NCBI RefSeq assembly: GCF_031755915.1
Contig: NC_083379.1
Span: forward strand, 1,003,001-1,067,000
Origin: Ziziphus jujuba
Lineage: Eukaryota; Streptophyta; Magnoliopsida; Rosales; Rhamnaceae
DNA: 64,000 nucleotides
Direction of reading: 5' to 3'
Made by a program: the position numbers and the translations under genes. Positions 1 through 11,758 of this stretch are shown piece after piece. The notes beneath the pieces are model-generated. The model did no database searches. It was not told where the DNA came from and saw only the letters and a program-made list of their open reading frames with translations. The first letter of the stretch is position 1. Each line of letters begins with the position of its first letter.

Positions 1-41
1 ACTTTTCATAATTATTATTATTTTTTTAAATTTTATTTCAG

Positions 42-763
42 TTACGCTCAGAAGGTTCATCTTGGGATGAATTAGACTTTGAATTCTTGGGAAACTTAAG
101 TGGTGATCCATATATAGTTCATACCAACGTTTACACACAAGGGAAAGGAGACAGAGAGCAACAATTCTATCTCTGGTTCGACCCAACTGCTGATTTCCAT
201 ACATACTCTGTTCTCTGGAATCCCCAACACACTGTGTAAGTTTTATTTAAACTCACTTTCCTATAATTCTTCAATTTTTTATTTTTATTTTTATTTTATT
301 TTTTGTTTTTTGGTCTGATTTTGATTTTGGTTATTTTCTATGTAAATTTTCCAGTTTCTATGTTGATGGGACTCCACTTAGAGAGTTCAAGAACTTAGAA
401 TCAATTGGGGTGAAGTATCCCAAGAATCAGCCAATGAAGATATCTTCTAGTCTCTGGAATGCTGATGACTGGGCTACAAGAGGTGGTCTTATCAAGACTG
501 ATTGGAGCAAAGCTCCTTTTACTGCTTCGTACAGGAACTTCAATGATGATCAAGCTTGTATTTGGTCATCTGGGTCTTCTTCTTGCAACTCAAAATCAAA
601 GTCCAATGGTACAAGTTTTTTGCTCTCTCAGGAATTGGATTCCAGTAGCCAACAGAGGCTTCAATGGGTGCAGAAAAACTACATGATTTACAATTATTGC
701 ACGGATACTAAACGATTCCCACAGGGTCTTCCTCCTGAATGCACTGTTGTGAAGAAATCCTAG
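42..763 (+). CDS. Xyloglucan endotransglucosylase/hydrolase (XTH), 3' two exons; 5' part outside window
   Basis: XTHs cut and religate xyloglucan in the cell wall. Two exons are visible: 42-235 and 355-763, with intron 236-354 (GT...CAG) splitting a Val codon. The first visible exon carries the GH16 active-site motif DELDFEFLG, holding both catalytic Glu residues, followed at once by an N-glycosylation site (NLS). Next come the conserved [17 protein letters not shown] stretch and the last-exon signatures [10 protein letters not shown] and [13 protein letters not shown] with the C-terminal Cys pairs (XET_C domain). The stop is the TAG at 761-763. The first exon (signal peptide, NFYQDF region) must lie left of base 1. 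The motif has Leu where most XTHs have Ile, and is preceded by SSW rather than the usual THxDE-type context, but the catalytic residues are kept. It is the upstream member of a tandem array with the relic at 3648 and the gene at 6143. Confidence 0.93.
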
Positions 764-2248
764 GTGGTGTGAAATCTTTGATCCTTTGTGCATGCCTTAA
801 GCTAATTAGTTCCCATCATATGTGAAGGACTTTTATTAAAGTAGGAGATATAATTCGTTAATTTGTTTTCTTAATTTGGATGTTACCCCCCAAAAAAAAA
901 AAAAAAAGAAAAAAAAAAATAGTTGTTTGTGTAATATAATATCGCTCTCATCTTGTAATATATTGTATAATAAGGTATAAGTTCATGTCAAAAGGTTTCT
1001 ATTTGGCTTTTCAATTTCTTAGTCTTTTTTTTTTTTTATTCTTTTAACTTATGTTGCAAGTAACACGCTGAAAACTTCAGATTATATGAGTTAATCGGTC
1101 AAGATAAGTCTATGTTAGTGATTGCATTTATATTGGCTCGTAGTGGATCATTTGTTTGTTTGTCTCAGGAGACAAAGACATAAAAGTCGTGCGTCTTTAA
1201 CTTTGCTTGAAAAATGGGATTACCAATTTCAGCTGTAGATTGGAAAATGACATAAAGTTGAAAAACAAAACTAGAAATTGTCAAAATATAAATAATGCAA
1301 TCAATAATATCACTAAATTCCGTGTTGATTATTAGGTTGATTTTTCGATAAATATAGAATTTATTTATTTGTTTATTTTGTCAACTCCTACTCTTAAGTC
1401 ACATCAATTTGGTTAAAACAAAAATTGGTATATCTCAAAATGAGCAATAGTCTTTAGTCTTTCTGCAAAAACATTTGTAAAAGCATCAATAGGATTAAAA
1501 TTACGTTAGTTAAAATGTAAATAATTGAATAAATGAAAAGGAATAAAATAATAAGATATTTTCCATACAAAAACTGTTAAGTAAAACATGGGATATAATA
1601 TTAAAAAGACCGACCAGAGGCAGAGAACATAGATACGTTATGGTCAAAAACTGAGATCAGAACAACGTAGAAAAGCAGGGTGGTTGTGGACACGTTTTGA
1701 AATTGGAGGGCCGGCGGGCTTCAGAAGGAGCTTCCAGATGACAGTTGACAATTGGTCAGTGGGCCTTAAAACCGCGTCTGAGAGATTTAGCACCAAACCT
1801 ATTTGGGAAAATTTATTATTTTATTGGTTGGCAACAAAAATATTCGAGAAAATAAAGTGGAATGGGCCTTTTATGAGCCCCCACCTGTTCTATACACCAC
1901 TTTCACCTACACCCCCATTCCACGTCCTTATCCCTTAGGAGCCGTCCAATCACGCCCTTTGTCCTCACCCTTTCTAGGCTTTTGTTCTTTTAGGATTTAT
2001 TTTTATAGCTCTCTCACCATTTATGCTGCTTTTGATCTTCCCATATCTAGTTGTTGCTAATTAGATATTGGCAAAATTTTGTTTGAATTTAAAGCTAGAA
2101 ATAAGAATTTTTGAAACCCAAAAAAAAATTAAAAAAAATAAAAAAATCCTACCTTGTAGAAAACGGGTCAATATGGGTGTTTACGTTGGGAACCGAATCA
2201 CAAGACAATTAATAGAGTTTCACTTGGCCAACCCGCGGCCACAAGTTC

Positions 2249-2288
<40 letters not shown>

Positions 2289-3486
2289 AGGAAGATTACG
2301 TGGGGTTTTTCTTACTCTTAACAATGCCGTGTTCTATCCTAGGGCTTCTAGTTATATTCTTTGTTTTGGTATTTTATTTATTTGACATTGGAAGACGAGG
2401 ATTCAAAGGAGGAAATTACTTTTTTAACTGAATTGTCCCCACCCCTATGTACTTTAATTAGTTGAATTGGTCATTTAGTCAACAAAATAAACACATTAGG
2501 CCAAAAATAAAAATACAGAACAAGCATCATTGATGTTCTACCTCTACCCGCAGTAATTTTCAGAACTCTCAAGTCTCAACACAACAATTTTTTACAATTT
2601 TTTCCTACCATTTCGCATACAGCTTACTCTTGCTTTTTTCTTTCGGTATTAATTTTTCTTTTTCGTTTTTCTTTTATATGGGATTCACTTTTATATATAA
2701 AACTTAAAAAACCGATACAATATCATTTTAATTGCTGTCACCATATTCAAATTTTTTTCCTCTCTGTGTGAGTATGCATTAAGTACTAGGCTCCCTTATT
2801 ATGAGAAAATTATGCATTTTCACCTGAAAAAAAAAAAATATATATATATATATATACATATACACAAAACGAAATTATGTGATATAGAACACAACTGAAA
2901 CAGAGTTATTGATTAATAATTTACTTCGAGAAACAATCCCAAATGGCTAAAAGCTGGCTCAAAGGGTAGACATGCAAGCACAGAGTATTTTAGAAAACCA
3001 TTAATAGTTAACAATATAATTATATAAAAATGTCTTGTCCTTACATGGGGTGGCCACCACGTTCATATTTCTTTTGATTATCACTGAGGCAGAGTTTACC
3101 ATAATGCAGAGTTCAACTTTTGAAATGCGAGTCAAATACTTGTTTATTTTTTATCCCCTTTGACATGGCTGGTGAATCAACATAAAAGAAAAAAAAATTA
3201 AATTTAAGTAAAAATCATTTTATTACCAATGAACAATGAATTAATATTGAAGAGAATTCTGGTGGGTGAGTTTTGTCCTGTTCTTTGTATAAAATTTAAG
3301 ATTTGCAAAATAATTAAGGACATATTTAACTGGACTAGCTTGCTTGGAGAAGGAAATATCTGGCTATATGTTTGATAGTCAATCAAAAATATTATAAAGA
3401 AATGGAAATTACGGATGCATTGTAGTCACATTAAGCTTACCAACTAATTTCGACATTCCAACAACTACACAATCACACTTAACGTG
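764..3486. other. Intergenic, no gene seen
   Basis: Between the partial XTH and the XTH relic. It holds A-rich tracts (about 891-919 and a long poly(A) at 2250-2286), short (TA)n at about 2838-2856 and CT-rich patches near 1900-2050. The open frames here are short and low in complexity, with no family signature I recognise. Confidence 0.6.
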
Positions 3487-3493
3487 TATAAAA
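3487..3493 (+). promoter_or_regulatory. TATA box upstream of XTH relic
   Basis: TATAAAA lies 155 bases before the relic's ATG, so the decayed copy seems to have kept its promoter core. This is inference from position only. Confidence 0.4.
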
Positions 3494-3647
3494 TTTGCTG
3501 CATGCTTTTCATGTTTTGATCACAATCTCAAATACTGCATGCCAATTGCCAAAACTATTTACAAAAAATTAAGTTCCTTTCTGTTTTTTGAATGTTCTTA
3601 ATTTCTTAATTATCATCAATAATCTGAAGCATCAATCTCGTGCTGTT

Positions 3648-3812
3648 ATGACTTTTTCTTCTTTCAATAATATTTGTGCTATGTTGTTGCTTTTATCATT
3701 TCTGTTTGGTTTTGCCTGTGCCAGTAACTTCTACCAGGATGTCGACATAATCTGGGGAGGCAATCGGACTAAGATACTCAACAATGGAGATATCCATGAA
3801 TTCCAATTTTGA
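3648..3812 (+). pseudogene. XTH pseudogene, first-exon fragment
   Basis: An ATG opens a hydrophobic signal peptide ending FACAS, followed by NFYQDVDIIWGGNRTKILNNGD. This matches the first exon of the complete XTH at 6143 ([22 protein letters not shown]). Homology stops just after NNGD and the frame runs into a stop eight residues later. No catalytic exon (DEIDFEFLG) and no C-terminal exon follows before the next XTH. The piece is a truncated middle member of the tandem array. It could be transcribed, since a TATA box remains, but could only give a short secreted peptide without a catalytic site. In-frame codons upstream to 3588 do not resemble XTH, so I start at 3648. Confidence 0.85.
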
Positions 3813-6056
3813 TTTCTTTCCCACTTATATACGCATTAAGTTTTTCCTCAATAAAACATAAATATTTGAAAATGTGGCGAGCAATATTGTGTGCTAATTA
3901 CCCTATATATGTATGCCTTCAACAGCCTTTATCATTTAACCACTAAACGGCAAGATTTCGTTCCATGATTCATCAGCAAGTGCAAACTCAATTAAAAGTT
4001 CTCATAAAATTTATTTGTGTATCTTAATTTTCCTTACTTCTACTTTCATTTTTTCTTTTTTCTTTTTTTCATTTTTTGTTTTCCGACCCATGACAAATTT
4101 GGAGAGAGGAGATTTTTTTAGCACTACACATGGAATTAGGACCTAAAAATTTAACACCCGTGGTTATTGTCACTTAAGTTATGAGATTTGTTTGGATGGA
4201 CAAGAATTGATAAAGTATTGTTTTCATTTTTCCCTAAAAAAAATGACCAATTGTGAAAAAAAAAAAATCTAACAAAATAAGACGATACCAATATATATAT
4301 ATATATATATATTTGTTGAAAATTAATAAAAAAATATTATTTATTATTATTGATGAACCATCACCATTAGAACTTATATGTCAAATGATGATTTAAATGA
4401 ATATATTAAAGAGTTCGTTTTTAAAATTTAATATAAATAAATATTCTAATTAAAATTTAATAGATAAACTGATAATCGTTACTAATGATGATAAATAGTA
4501 AAATTTAAAATTTAAATGGTTAAAACATTGGATGAAGGTAACCATCTCAAGGGTCATGCTACAATACAAACCCTTGAAAAGGGATGGATCAAAATTGTCA
4601 TCAAATTTATGAATAACGTTGCTCAATTTTTTATCAATGTCATTCATTTATAAAAATAAAAATAAAAAGCACTAGTTATGCACTTTATGAAATATGTTAC
4701 GAGATATTTTATTAATTGTAATTACAAAATGGATTATGTTACCTAATTCATAGACCATGTTACCCAATTTTTTAGGGTTGTTTCAATCCAATCATTTTAA
4801 AGGGTTGTACGGTAGATCTTTCCCTCAATTAAAGGAGGTAACAAGTCACAATGGGTACTCTATGTATCCTCATGCAAAGGACTTGAGTTGAGTTCATAAA
4901 AAAATAATAAAAAAAAATTTACTTGAGTTGAATCCCCAAACCAACGATTATAAATAATAGTAATGGTGGTACCACGAAACGCTAAACAACATCAAATTAA
5001 TTTATCAAATTCTTTTTTTGTCCCGAAAAAAATATTTATCAAAATTTCTTTACAAAGATTCGTAGACATAAAAATATTTTTAAAAAAAATTAAAAAAACA
5101 ATAACAACAACAACAAAAGGCACATATGTAAAGAGTCAATGGCCTAAATTCAAATAAATAAATGACATAAGAAAATTTATATCCATGTTGACACATAATT
5201 TATAATCAATAAATGATCAAAAAAATTATAATAAATAATGCTAGAGGCATAAAAAACTTCACTAAATGATGATGTGGCATTATCTCATTGATTTAAATAC
5301 TTAGTTACATTTATCCTTTAAGGTTCATCAATCCATATATATTTAACAACCAATGAAAAAATGATATATTGTCTTTGCTACATTATTTAGTAAACTTTTT
5401 TAGGCCTTGCCTGATTCATCAAATACCATAACTTCAAATGGTCCATGATATTTTGTTTTTTACTATATGATAAAACAAAAAATCGGCCTCTTCAATTCAT
5501 CTATGGAATTTAGGTAGCATGTAGATACAAGTAAATAAAACACGGTTAATTTAAATGAAGGACCAACTAATTAAATAACAGGTATGTCGTAATACAATCA
5601 ATATATAGTTAATTATTTTCATAGATATAAAAGTTCAAAAGTTACAGTCAAAACATATAATAATAAACCCATTCATACGTTACTACGAATATATATATAT
5701 ATATATATTATTGTCATGCCAGATTTATTTGAAAGCTATACTTTGAAATAATTACATATAAATCTTATAAATATATTACAATAGCGGTGAAGGACGCGGA
5801 CCCAAAAGTAAACAGTCCACAATTTCACGTCCAATTTATTTATTTATTTTCCACAGAAAAGCGCGTAACACCAATTGATCAATCAGCTTTCCAATGAGGA
5901 AGGCATCATTCCTCAAACTATGGCTCCTCTCCTCTAAATCATGGTATTCCATTTTTTGATTTGACTCCAACAACCATTCATATACAGCTCATTTTTGGCC
6001 ATCTTCAACCACTCTATATTCCAATCTCCCCAGTTGTCCCTCAATTTCTCACTTCC
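3813..6056. other. Intergenic, no gene seen
   Basis: AT-rich spacer between XTH relic and XTH gene. It contains (TA)n at about 4291-4313 and 5691-5709, and one imperfect inverted repeat described separately. No open frame here looks like a protein. Confidence 0.55.
4545..4828. repeat. Imperfect inverted repeat, MITE-like
   Basis: The stretch 4545-4600 (with ACAATACAAACCCTTGAAAAG) pairs imperfectly with the reverse complement of 4775-4828 (with CCGTACAACCCTTTAAAATG). The arms are about 55 bases, roughly two-thirds identical, and about 175 bases apart. This fits an old small non-autonomous DNA transposon. I could not define a target-site duplication. Confidence 0.4.
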
Positions 6057-6064
6057 TATATAAA
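6057..6064 (+). promoter_or_regulatory. TATA box of complete XTH gene
   Basis: TATATAAA lies 86 bases before the ATG at 6143, in a CT-rich promoter context typical of plant genes. Confidence 0.65.
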
Positions 6065-6142
6065 ATCCATTTTCTTCGTTTTCATTCCAATCGCAACTTT
6101 TCATCCAATTAGCATCAACCTAATCTAGCTTGGTACCTAGCC

Positions 6143-7451
6143 ATGGCTACTTTTTATTCTTCTTCCAATAGTATTATTGTTTCAGCAATAATATTGAAGC
6201 TTCTGGTTTCTCTTGTGGCATTTTGCTGTTTTATGCATGGCTCCTCTGCTAACTTCTACCAAGACTTTGATATTACTTGGGGAGATGGTCGCGCTAACAT
6301 ACTTGATAATGGCGATCTTCTTACTCTCTCCCTCGACAAAGCCTCCGGATCCGGTTTCCAATCCAAGAATGAGTATCTCTTTGGAAAGATCCATATTCAG
6401 CTCAAGCTTGTCCCTGGTAACTCTGCTGGTACTGTAACTGCCTATTATGTAAGTCTCTTTCCTTAATTATATACTATATTTTGATTACTGTTAATATCAT
6501 TGTTTTTTTGGACGGCTCAAATCTACATGTTAACATATTGTTCTAATGGGGTGCAGTTTTCTTCACAAGGACCAGCCCACGATGAGATAGACTTTGAATT
6601 CTTGGGTAATGTAAGTGGGCAACCTTACATTCTTCATACTAATGTGTTCAGCCAGGGAAAAGGTGATAGAGAGCAGCAATTTTATCTCTGGTTCGATCCC
6701 ACTGCTGATTTTCACACCTATTCCATCCTTTGGAATCCTCAACGCATTGTGTAAGATATATAAATTTTATTTTTTTTATTTTTTTATACAATCTGATTAT
6801 AATGGAAAACATCACCTATATTAAATAGGCGTTTAATTATCTAATAAGTGCTAATAAATTTATGTGTATGTGTTTATTAAATATTTTCTATTACAGATGA
6901 AAATAATTATCACATGATGAGCACTTGATATGTACTCTTTAATAAATATTCAGCAAAGTTTATTTGTAATTTTTATGGTTTATTTTTAGCTTTATATAAC
7001 AAGCTATATGTGATTTTTATGGTCTATTTTCAGCTTTTCTGTGGATGGTGTTGCCATTAGAGAGTTCAAGAACTTGGAATCAATTGGAATTCCATTCCCG
7101 AAGAATCAGCCAATGAGGATATACTCTAGCCTTTGGAATGCGGATGATTGGGCAACAATGGGTGGACGGGTTAAGACAGACTGGACCCAAGCCCCTTTCA
7201 TAGCTTCTTATAAGAATTTCACAGCCAACGCTTGTGTTTGGTCTTCAGGAACATCTCAATGTGGTTCAAATAATTCTCCTTCTTCTTCTTCTGGTTCAGA
7301 CAATAATAATGAATGGCTTTGGGAAGAGCTTGACTATGCAAATGCAGGGAGGATGAAATGGGTGCAAGAGACCTTCATGATCTACAACTACTGCACTGAT
7401 TATAAACGATTCCCTCAAGGCTTCCCTCCTGAATGCTCGGCCACCAATTAG
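6143..7451 (+). CDS. Xyloglucan endotransglucosylase/hydrolase, complete, three exons
   Basis: Exons 6143-6448, 6557-6750 and 7034-7451 join in frame to 305 residues, the usual XTH length (280-305); introns are GT-AG. Residues 1 to about 36 are a signal peptide (hydrophobic core [12 protein letters not shown], cleavage near GSSA/NFYQ). The GH16 catalytic motif [10 protein letters not shown] is at 110-119: Glu112 nucleophile, Asp114, Glu116 acid/base. An N-glycosylation site (NVS) follows at 120, as in most group I/II XTHs. The C-terminal XET_C region has [10 protein letters not shown] and [18 protein letters not shown] with the disulphide cysteines. A Ser- and Asn-rich insert (about 245-260) is variable in the family. 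The protein should be secreted and remodel xyloglucan in growing walls. It resembles the TCH4/XTH22-25 subgroup, but the exact orthologue cannot be named from this alone. Confidence 0.95.
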
Positions 7452-7606
7452 TATGTCCAATCTATACATATACATATATATATATATATAGAGATTGGAC
7501 AACCACACACATTTTCCGATTCATTATTTATATATATACATTTGTTTGCTGGATTGGCTTGCATTATATATTTCAATTCTTTTGTATTTTATTGTTTTGT
7601 GTCCCT

Positions 7607-7612
7607 AATAAA
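7607..7612 (+). terminator. Poly(A) signal of XTH gene
   Basis: AATAAA lies 156 bases after the stop codon in an AT-rich 3' region. Confidence 0.45.
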
Positions 7613-7786
7613 GTACCAAATATTTTATATATAAAAAAAATGTACCAAATATGTTCTTGGAGTGTAATACTTTATATATGGAGTGTAGAGTGCTTATTTG
7701 CCGAGGTTAATTATAATGCAATAATGAAGACCTAGTATTGGTTTCTTTTTTAATATTTATATGAGTCAATGTTTTCTTTTAAGACG

Positions 7787-7877
7787 TGTGTACTAAGTAT
7801 AAATATATGTATAAAAGATTAAATAAAATAATGTGTACTAAGTATAAACATACATATAAAAGATTAAATAAAATAGT
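7787..7877. repeat. Short tandem duplication, about 46 bp x 2
   Basis: Two adjacent copies of a unit containing GTGTACTAAGTATAAA and TATAAAAGATTAAATAAAAT, differing at a few positions. It lies in the 3' flank of the XTH gene. Confidence 0.75.
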
Positions 7878-8794
7878 ATTATTTCCTACATATATTGGCA
7901 TAAAAATATAGCTGTTATGAAGCATTGAACAGAATGCTTTAACACAGTTTTATCTTAGGCTACCTATGAAGTAATTTAGTCAAATAAATTAAAAGATTTT
8001 TAAATTAAGTGATATAGTCTTGATGGACAATTTGGCAAAGTCGCTATTCTATTTTGAGTAAAAATTCTGCCAACACCATAAGCAGGGGCAGAGCCGATAT
8101 CCAACACAGGAAATTAACAACGGAAACAATCCACCAGACTATTGGACCCCACCAAAAGCAGAATAGCCGTCCGAAGAGGTTGATCAATGTGGCATTTTAT
8201 CCTTTCTTTTTTTTCTTTCTTTTCTTTTTTTTTTTCTTTTTTTTAATTTAAACATTATATATTTGTTGTTTCATAGAAATCGAAAATTATAATACTTTTG
8301 TCCTTTTTTGCACTTTTCCTCCTTTGACATCTAAACGGATTCCCTTTCGCTTAACCATGGAACCCACTATAGGCCCAATTAGAACAAGAAAACATAGGAC
8401 AAAGCCCAAATAAAAAAGACCATTCTATCAAAATAAAAAAGCCCATTAAACCTAATTGAGTCCAACCCAATGAAGACCACCACTACCTCGAAGTTCGATC
8501 AACTCCCGTAGATTAGATGAGACTTGATATTTTTCTGCCCTTGGATCAGTCTAGAGGGGTCGAACAAAGCCACGTGGCATCAAAACAACAGAGAAACGAA
8601 TGGTAAAGGTCATAGGGGTATGTCCGGTTCTAAGCCAATTAAGCCAAGAACTCTGGAGTGCTTCTACAGAAAAAGAAAACAGCAACAACAAAAATAATAA
8701 TAATAATACGGTGAATTAGCTTGCGGCTCACCTGCTGTAAATTAATCCATCATCATCATTCATGAGCTGTTAACAGGTTAGGTTAGCCAAAAAC

Positions 8795-8825
<31 letters not shown>

Positions 8826-9410
8826 GGGGGAAAATGTTTTATTCTACTAATCAACAAATTTTGACTGATTATTAAAAAAAGGCTTTTAGTTAATTTCTTG
8901 ATTGATTTTATAAGAATATTTAAGGTATTAAAGAATACAAAACGTATTTGTCACTAATCCAAAAATTATATGGTAGTTGCTATTTCTTATAACAAATTTA
9001 TAGGAGTACGTACGGCCAAGGCTACAAATTCATAATAAAAGCGTTAGCGGCACCTAACTAACAATATTGTTGCTTAATGTTCACTCCTTATTCAAAGAAA
9101 TCCATATTAATGATTGATAATTAATCAAATTAACGACATTACTGAATAGATTTCGACTACAAACATATAAATATATGAGTGATAAATTTATAAAATACAG
9201 AACACCTTTACTGGTATTATATAAAAAGAAAATACGAACATTGCATGTAATTTCAAACAGCAAATCCAGAACTCCAACTTATTATCAAGCATAAGAACTA
9301 GAACCAAAAACCCGCTCATAAATAGAGTAAAAACAGTCTAGTACCATAAACCCCACAAACATAGAAATTGATCATATGATCAATACAGAAGAAAATGCTA
9401 GATAGCCTAG
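7878..9410. other. Convergent intergenic region
   Basis: Between XTH (plus) and NAS (minus), both ending here. It holds a T-rich run at 8205-8246 and a poly(A) at about 8791-8817. A less AT-rich island (about 8330-8640) contains a perfect G-box CACGTG at 8571-8576 flanked as GCCACGTGGC. No convincing open frame is present. Confidence 0.5.
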
Positions 9411-10265
9411 CTAAAAGATAGGTTTACGAACAAGCACAACCGAGTTTATCACATCATTAGTAGGATGGACGATGGAGAGAACATCAAATCCGACCAAGTC
9501 ATGCTCCTCAACCACAGGGTACAAAAATGCCCTAGCTCCTTTTGCACTCCTAACAAGCAAAATTCCTCCTTCTTTCATATACTTCCGGATATGCTCAAGA
9601 ATCTTCACTTTCTCTTCTTTGTTCATCCCAACAAGAGCTGCCAAAAACACACAATCATATTCTCCAAGCTTCTCCTTCACATCCGTGATGTTTCGAGTCT
9701 CGAACTTCATCCTCTTCTCTAGTTCACCGTCCGAAGCAACGATTTGGCCAGCCAATTCGTTGGCCTTTTCGTCGATATCGAAGTTATCAAAGTGAGTGGA
9801 TTTCATGTGATAAGTAGCCATGATGAAGGAAGTGAGAGGCATTGGACCGGACCCCACGAATGCCACCTTCTTCGGACTCACCACACCATTTTGATGGAGA
9901 ATTTTGTACTCCATGTTGGCTAGTTTTACGTAGTTTCCATAGTAGGGAAAGAGAATGAGATTGTTCAAGGGTTGTGGGACTTTGGTTAAGAATGTTGAGA
10001 ATTCAAGCTCCAATAGCCCTTCAGCTCGGCCGCAGAGATTGATGAGACTCTCACGCATGGCTTGAACTTCCTTAGGTAGGGAGGTGATATCTATGACCAA
10101 AGGGAGGGTGCATAGTTTCACAAGGTGAGTAAAAAGGCTGTTAACTTCCTTGGAAGGTCGAAGGGACTCGAGTTTGGATATGCTTGCGTATAATTTCGAA
10201 ACTTCGGCTATTAGAAGATCAGCGGAAATTTGGCTTACGAAGTGGGAAGTTTGGAGGGAAACCAT
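9411..10265 (-). CDS. NAS: Nicotianamine synthase
   Basis: This intronless frame of 284 residues encodes nicotianamine synthase, which condenses three S-adenosylmethionine molecules into nicotianamine, the chelator used for Fe, Zn and Cu transport. Family landmarks in order: LRPSKEVNSLF (35-45), CGRAEGLLE (78-86), FPYYGNYVKL (106-115), the Rossmann-type SAM-binding stretch VAFVGSGPMPLTS (134-146), NFDIDEKAN (161-169), VFLAALVGM (206-214), RAFLYPVV (245-252), and HPTNDVINSVV (267-277). The protein stops soon after VRKPIF, whereas many NAS proteins run to about 320 residues with a Cys-rich or variable tail. All known core motifs lie before this stop, so I read it as complete and probably active with a short tail. 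Dicot NAS genes are usually intronless, which agrees. Confidence 0.95.
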   Translation of the reverse strand: MVSLQTSHFVSQISADLLIAEVSKLYASISKLESLRPSKEVNSLFTHLVKLCTLPLVIDITSLPKEVQAMRESLINLCGRAEGLLELEFSTFLTKVPQPLNNLILFPYYGNYVKLANMEYKILHQNGVVSPKKVAFVGSGPMPLTSFIMATYHMKSTHFDNFDIDEKANELAGQIVASDGELEKRMKFETRNITDVKEKLGEYDCVFLAALVGMNKEEKVKILEHIRKYMKEGGILLVRSAKGARAFLYPVVEEHDLVGFDVLSIVHPTNDVINSVVLVRKPIF

Positions 10266-10379
10266 GGTAAATTTGTATGTATGAGAATGAGATATATTTG
10301 TAAACGAGGACTAGGGCTAGGAACTTTTAGTTTTGAGCTGGCTCTTGGGTATGCTGGAAATAATGCTAGCATTTCCATG

Positions 10380-10388
10380 TATTTATAG
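10380..10388 (-). promoter_or_regulatory. TATA box of NAS
   Basis: On the minus strand this reads CTATAAATA, about 115 bases before the NAS start codon, in good position for a plant core promoter. Confidence 0.65.
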
Positions 10389-11758
10389 ATGAAAGAGCTC
10401 GGAATTTTAGTTCCTATATATTTAATCCATTAATTTATTGTTGATCTTGGAAATCATTTGTTGGTTAATTGAATTAAGCAAAACTGCATGGTTCATGCCA
10501 TTTGAACTTTTTATCAATTGTTAGCCTGTGATAAAACTTGATTAACAAATAGAGATTCGTGGACATGGATTGAGTATGAATAATCAAATGTAATGACGAG
10601 GAAATAAACGACATTTAATTAGAATAGAGAATTCCAGACATTAATTTTAGAGATTGAAGCGTTTAATATACATCATCCTTGTCGAGGACAAAGCAAAGAA
10701 GATTTACTATAAAAGGAACGAAGTAATGTACCCCGTAAAATTAAGGAGCTTAATTTACTTTTTTTTGTTTTTCTTAGTCTTCATTTACATTTAGACAGAT
10801 TTTTTTTTTTTTTTTCTCTGAGTCCTCGATCGAAAACAACCTATAGTAGTCAATTATATTCCTTTCAACCTACATATCACCTTTACAAAATAATTGGACG
10901 CCATCAATTCTCTTATAAATTTTTATTTATTTTAATTAAATGGGGAATACAGAGCTTAGATTCTTTTCATACAAGGAGTAGAGTTTAATAGAGGAAAACA
11001 ATCATAATGATCAAATAAGCAGATCCTTGGAATGGTTCGCGTTCACACGACGATGGGGACAGTCTTCAGGGTATACCGTATGTATACAGGATCATAGAAA
11101 AGGCATGCAAAATGCCTTTTCGACAATGTTCAGGAGGGTCAATCGGTGGTCTACTTTTAAATTGTCTTTATATTGCATGTTTGACTTCGACTTTTTTTTT
11201 TTTTTTTTGGTTTTTTTGTTAATTATTAATGTGCTTTAGTTCGGCAAATTATTGCGTGGAAAATAAATATTCCGTTTTGAGTTAGTATTCTCAATTAGCC
11301 TTCCCAGTTCTAGCTAATTTGGTAAATTTTTTATTGTATTTTGCTTAGATAAAAGTTGGTTCATTCCAATTTGTTTCTCTTAATTTGGGCAGTTGCATTT
11401 TGAATTTTCAAATTTAAATAATTAAGACTGCAATTTAACCGTATGTTTCAATTTACTTATTGTATTTTGTTCCAGTCTTTTTTTTCTTTTTACCAACAGC
11501 AGTTTGGTACTTTTTTTTTCTTGAATAAAAGTGGTTTGGAACTTTTTTTTTTTTTTTTTTTTGGGGATAAATTGGGAGCGGTTTGGTAGCTTGGAAATTT
11601 TTTTTTAAATTGGGTTTGTTTGGGCTCGGGCGGTTTGGTACTTTCCAAATTCTAATGATCTGGCCTCCTTAAGCTTTGAAGAATTTTCCACGTACCTTTT
11701 GTTTTCCTATAAGAAATTTACGATGTACTTATCCAACTCAATTTAATATATACCCATA
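10389..11758. other. NAS upstream region, no gene seen
   Basis: Holds poly(T) runs at 10799-10815, 11191-11208 and 11543-11562. No recognisable coding sequence. The first part is the likely NAS promoter, but I did not find a clear iron-deficiency element. Confidence 0.45.

Noticed and set aside
9465..9795. Plus-strand frames within NAS
   Set aside because: Antisense shadows of a conserved gene.
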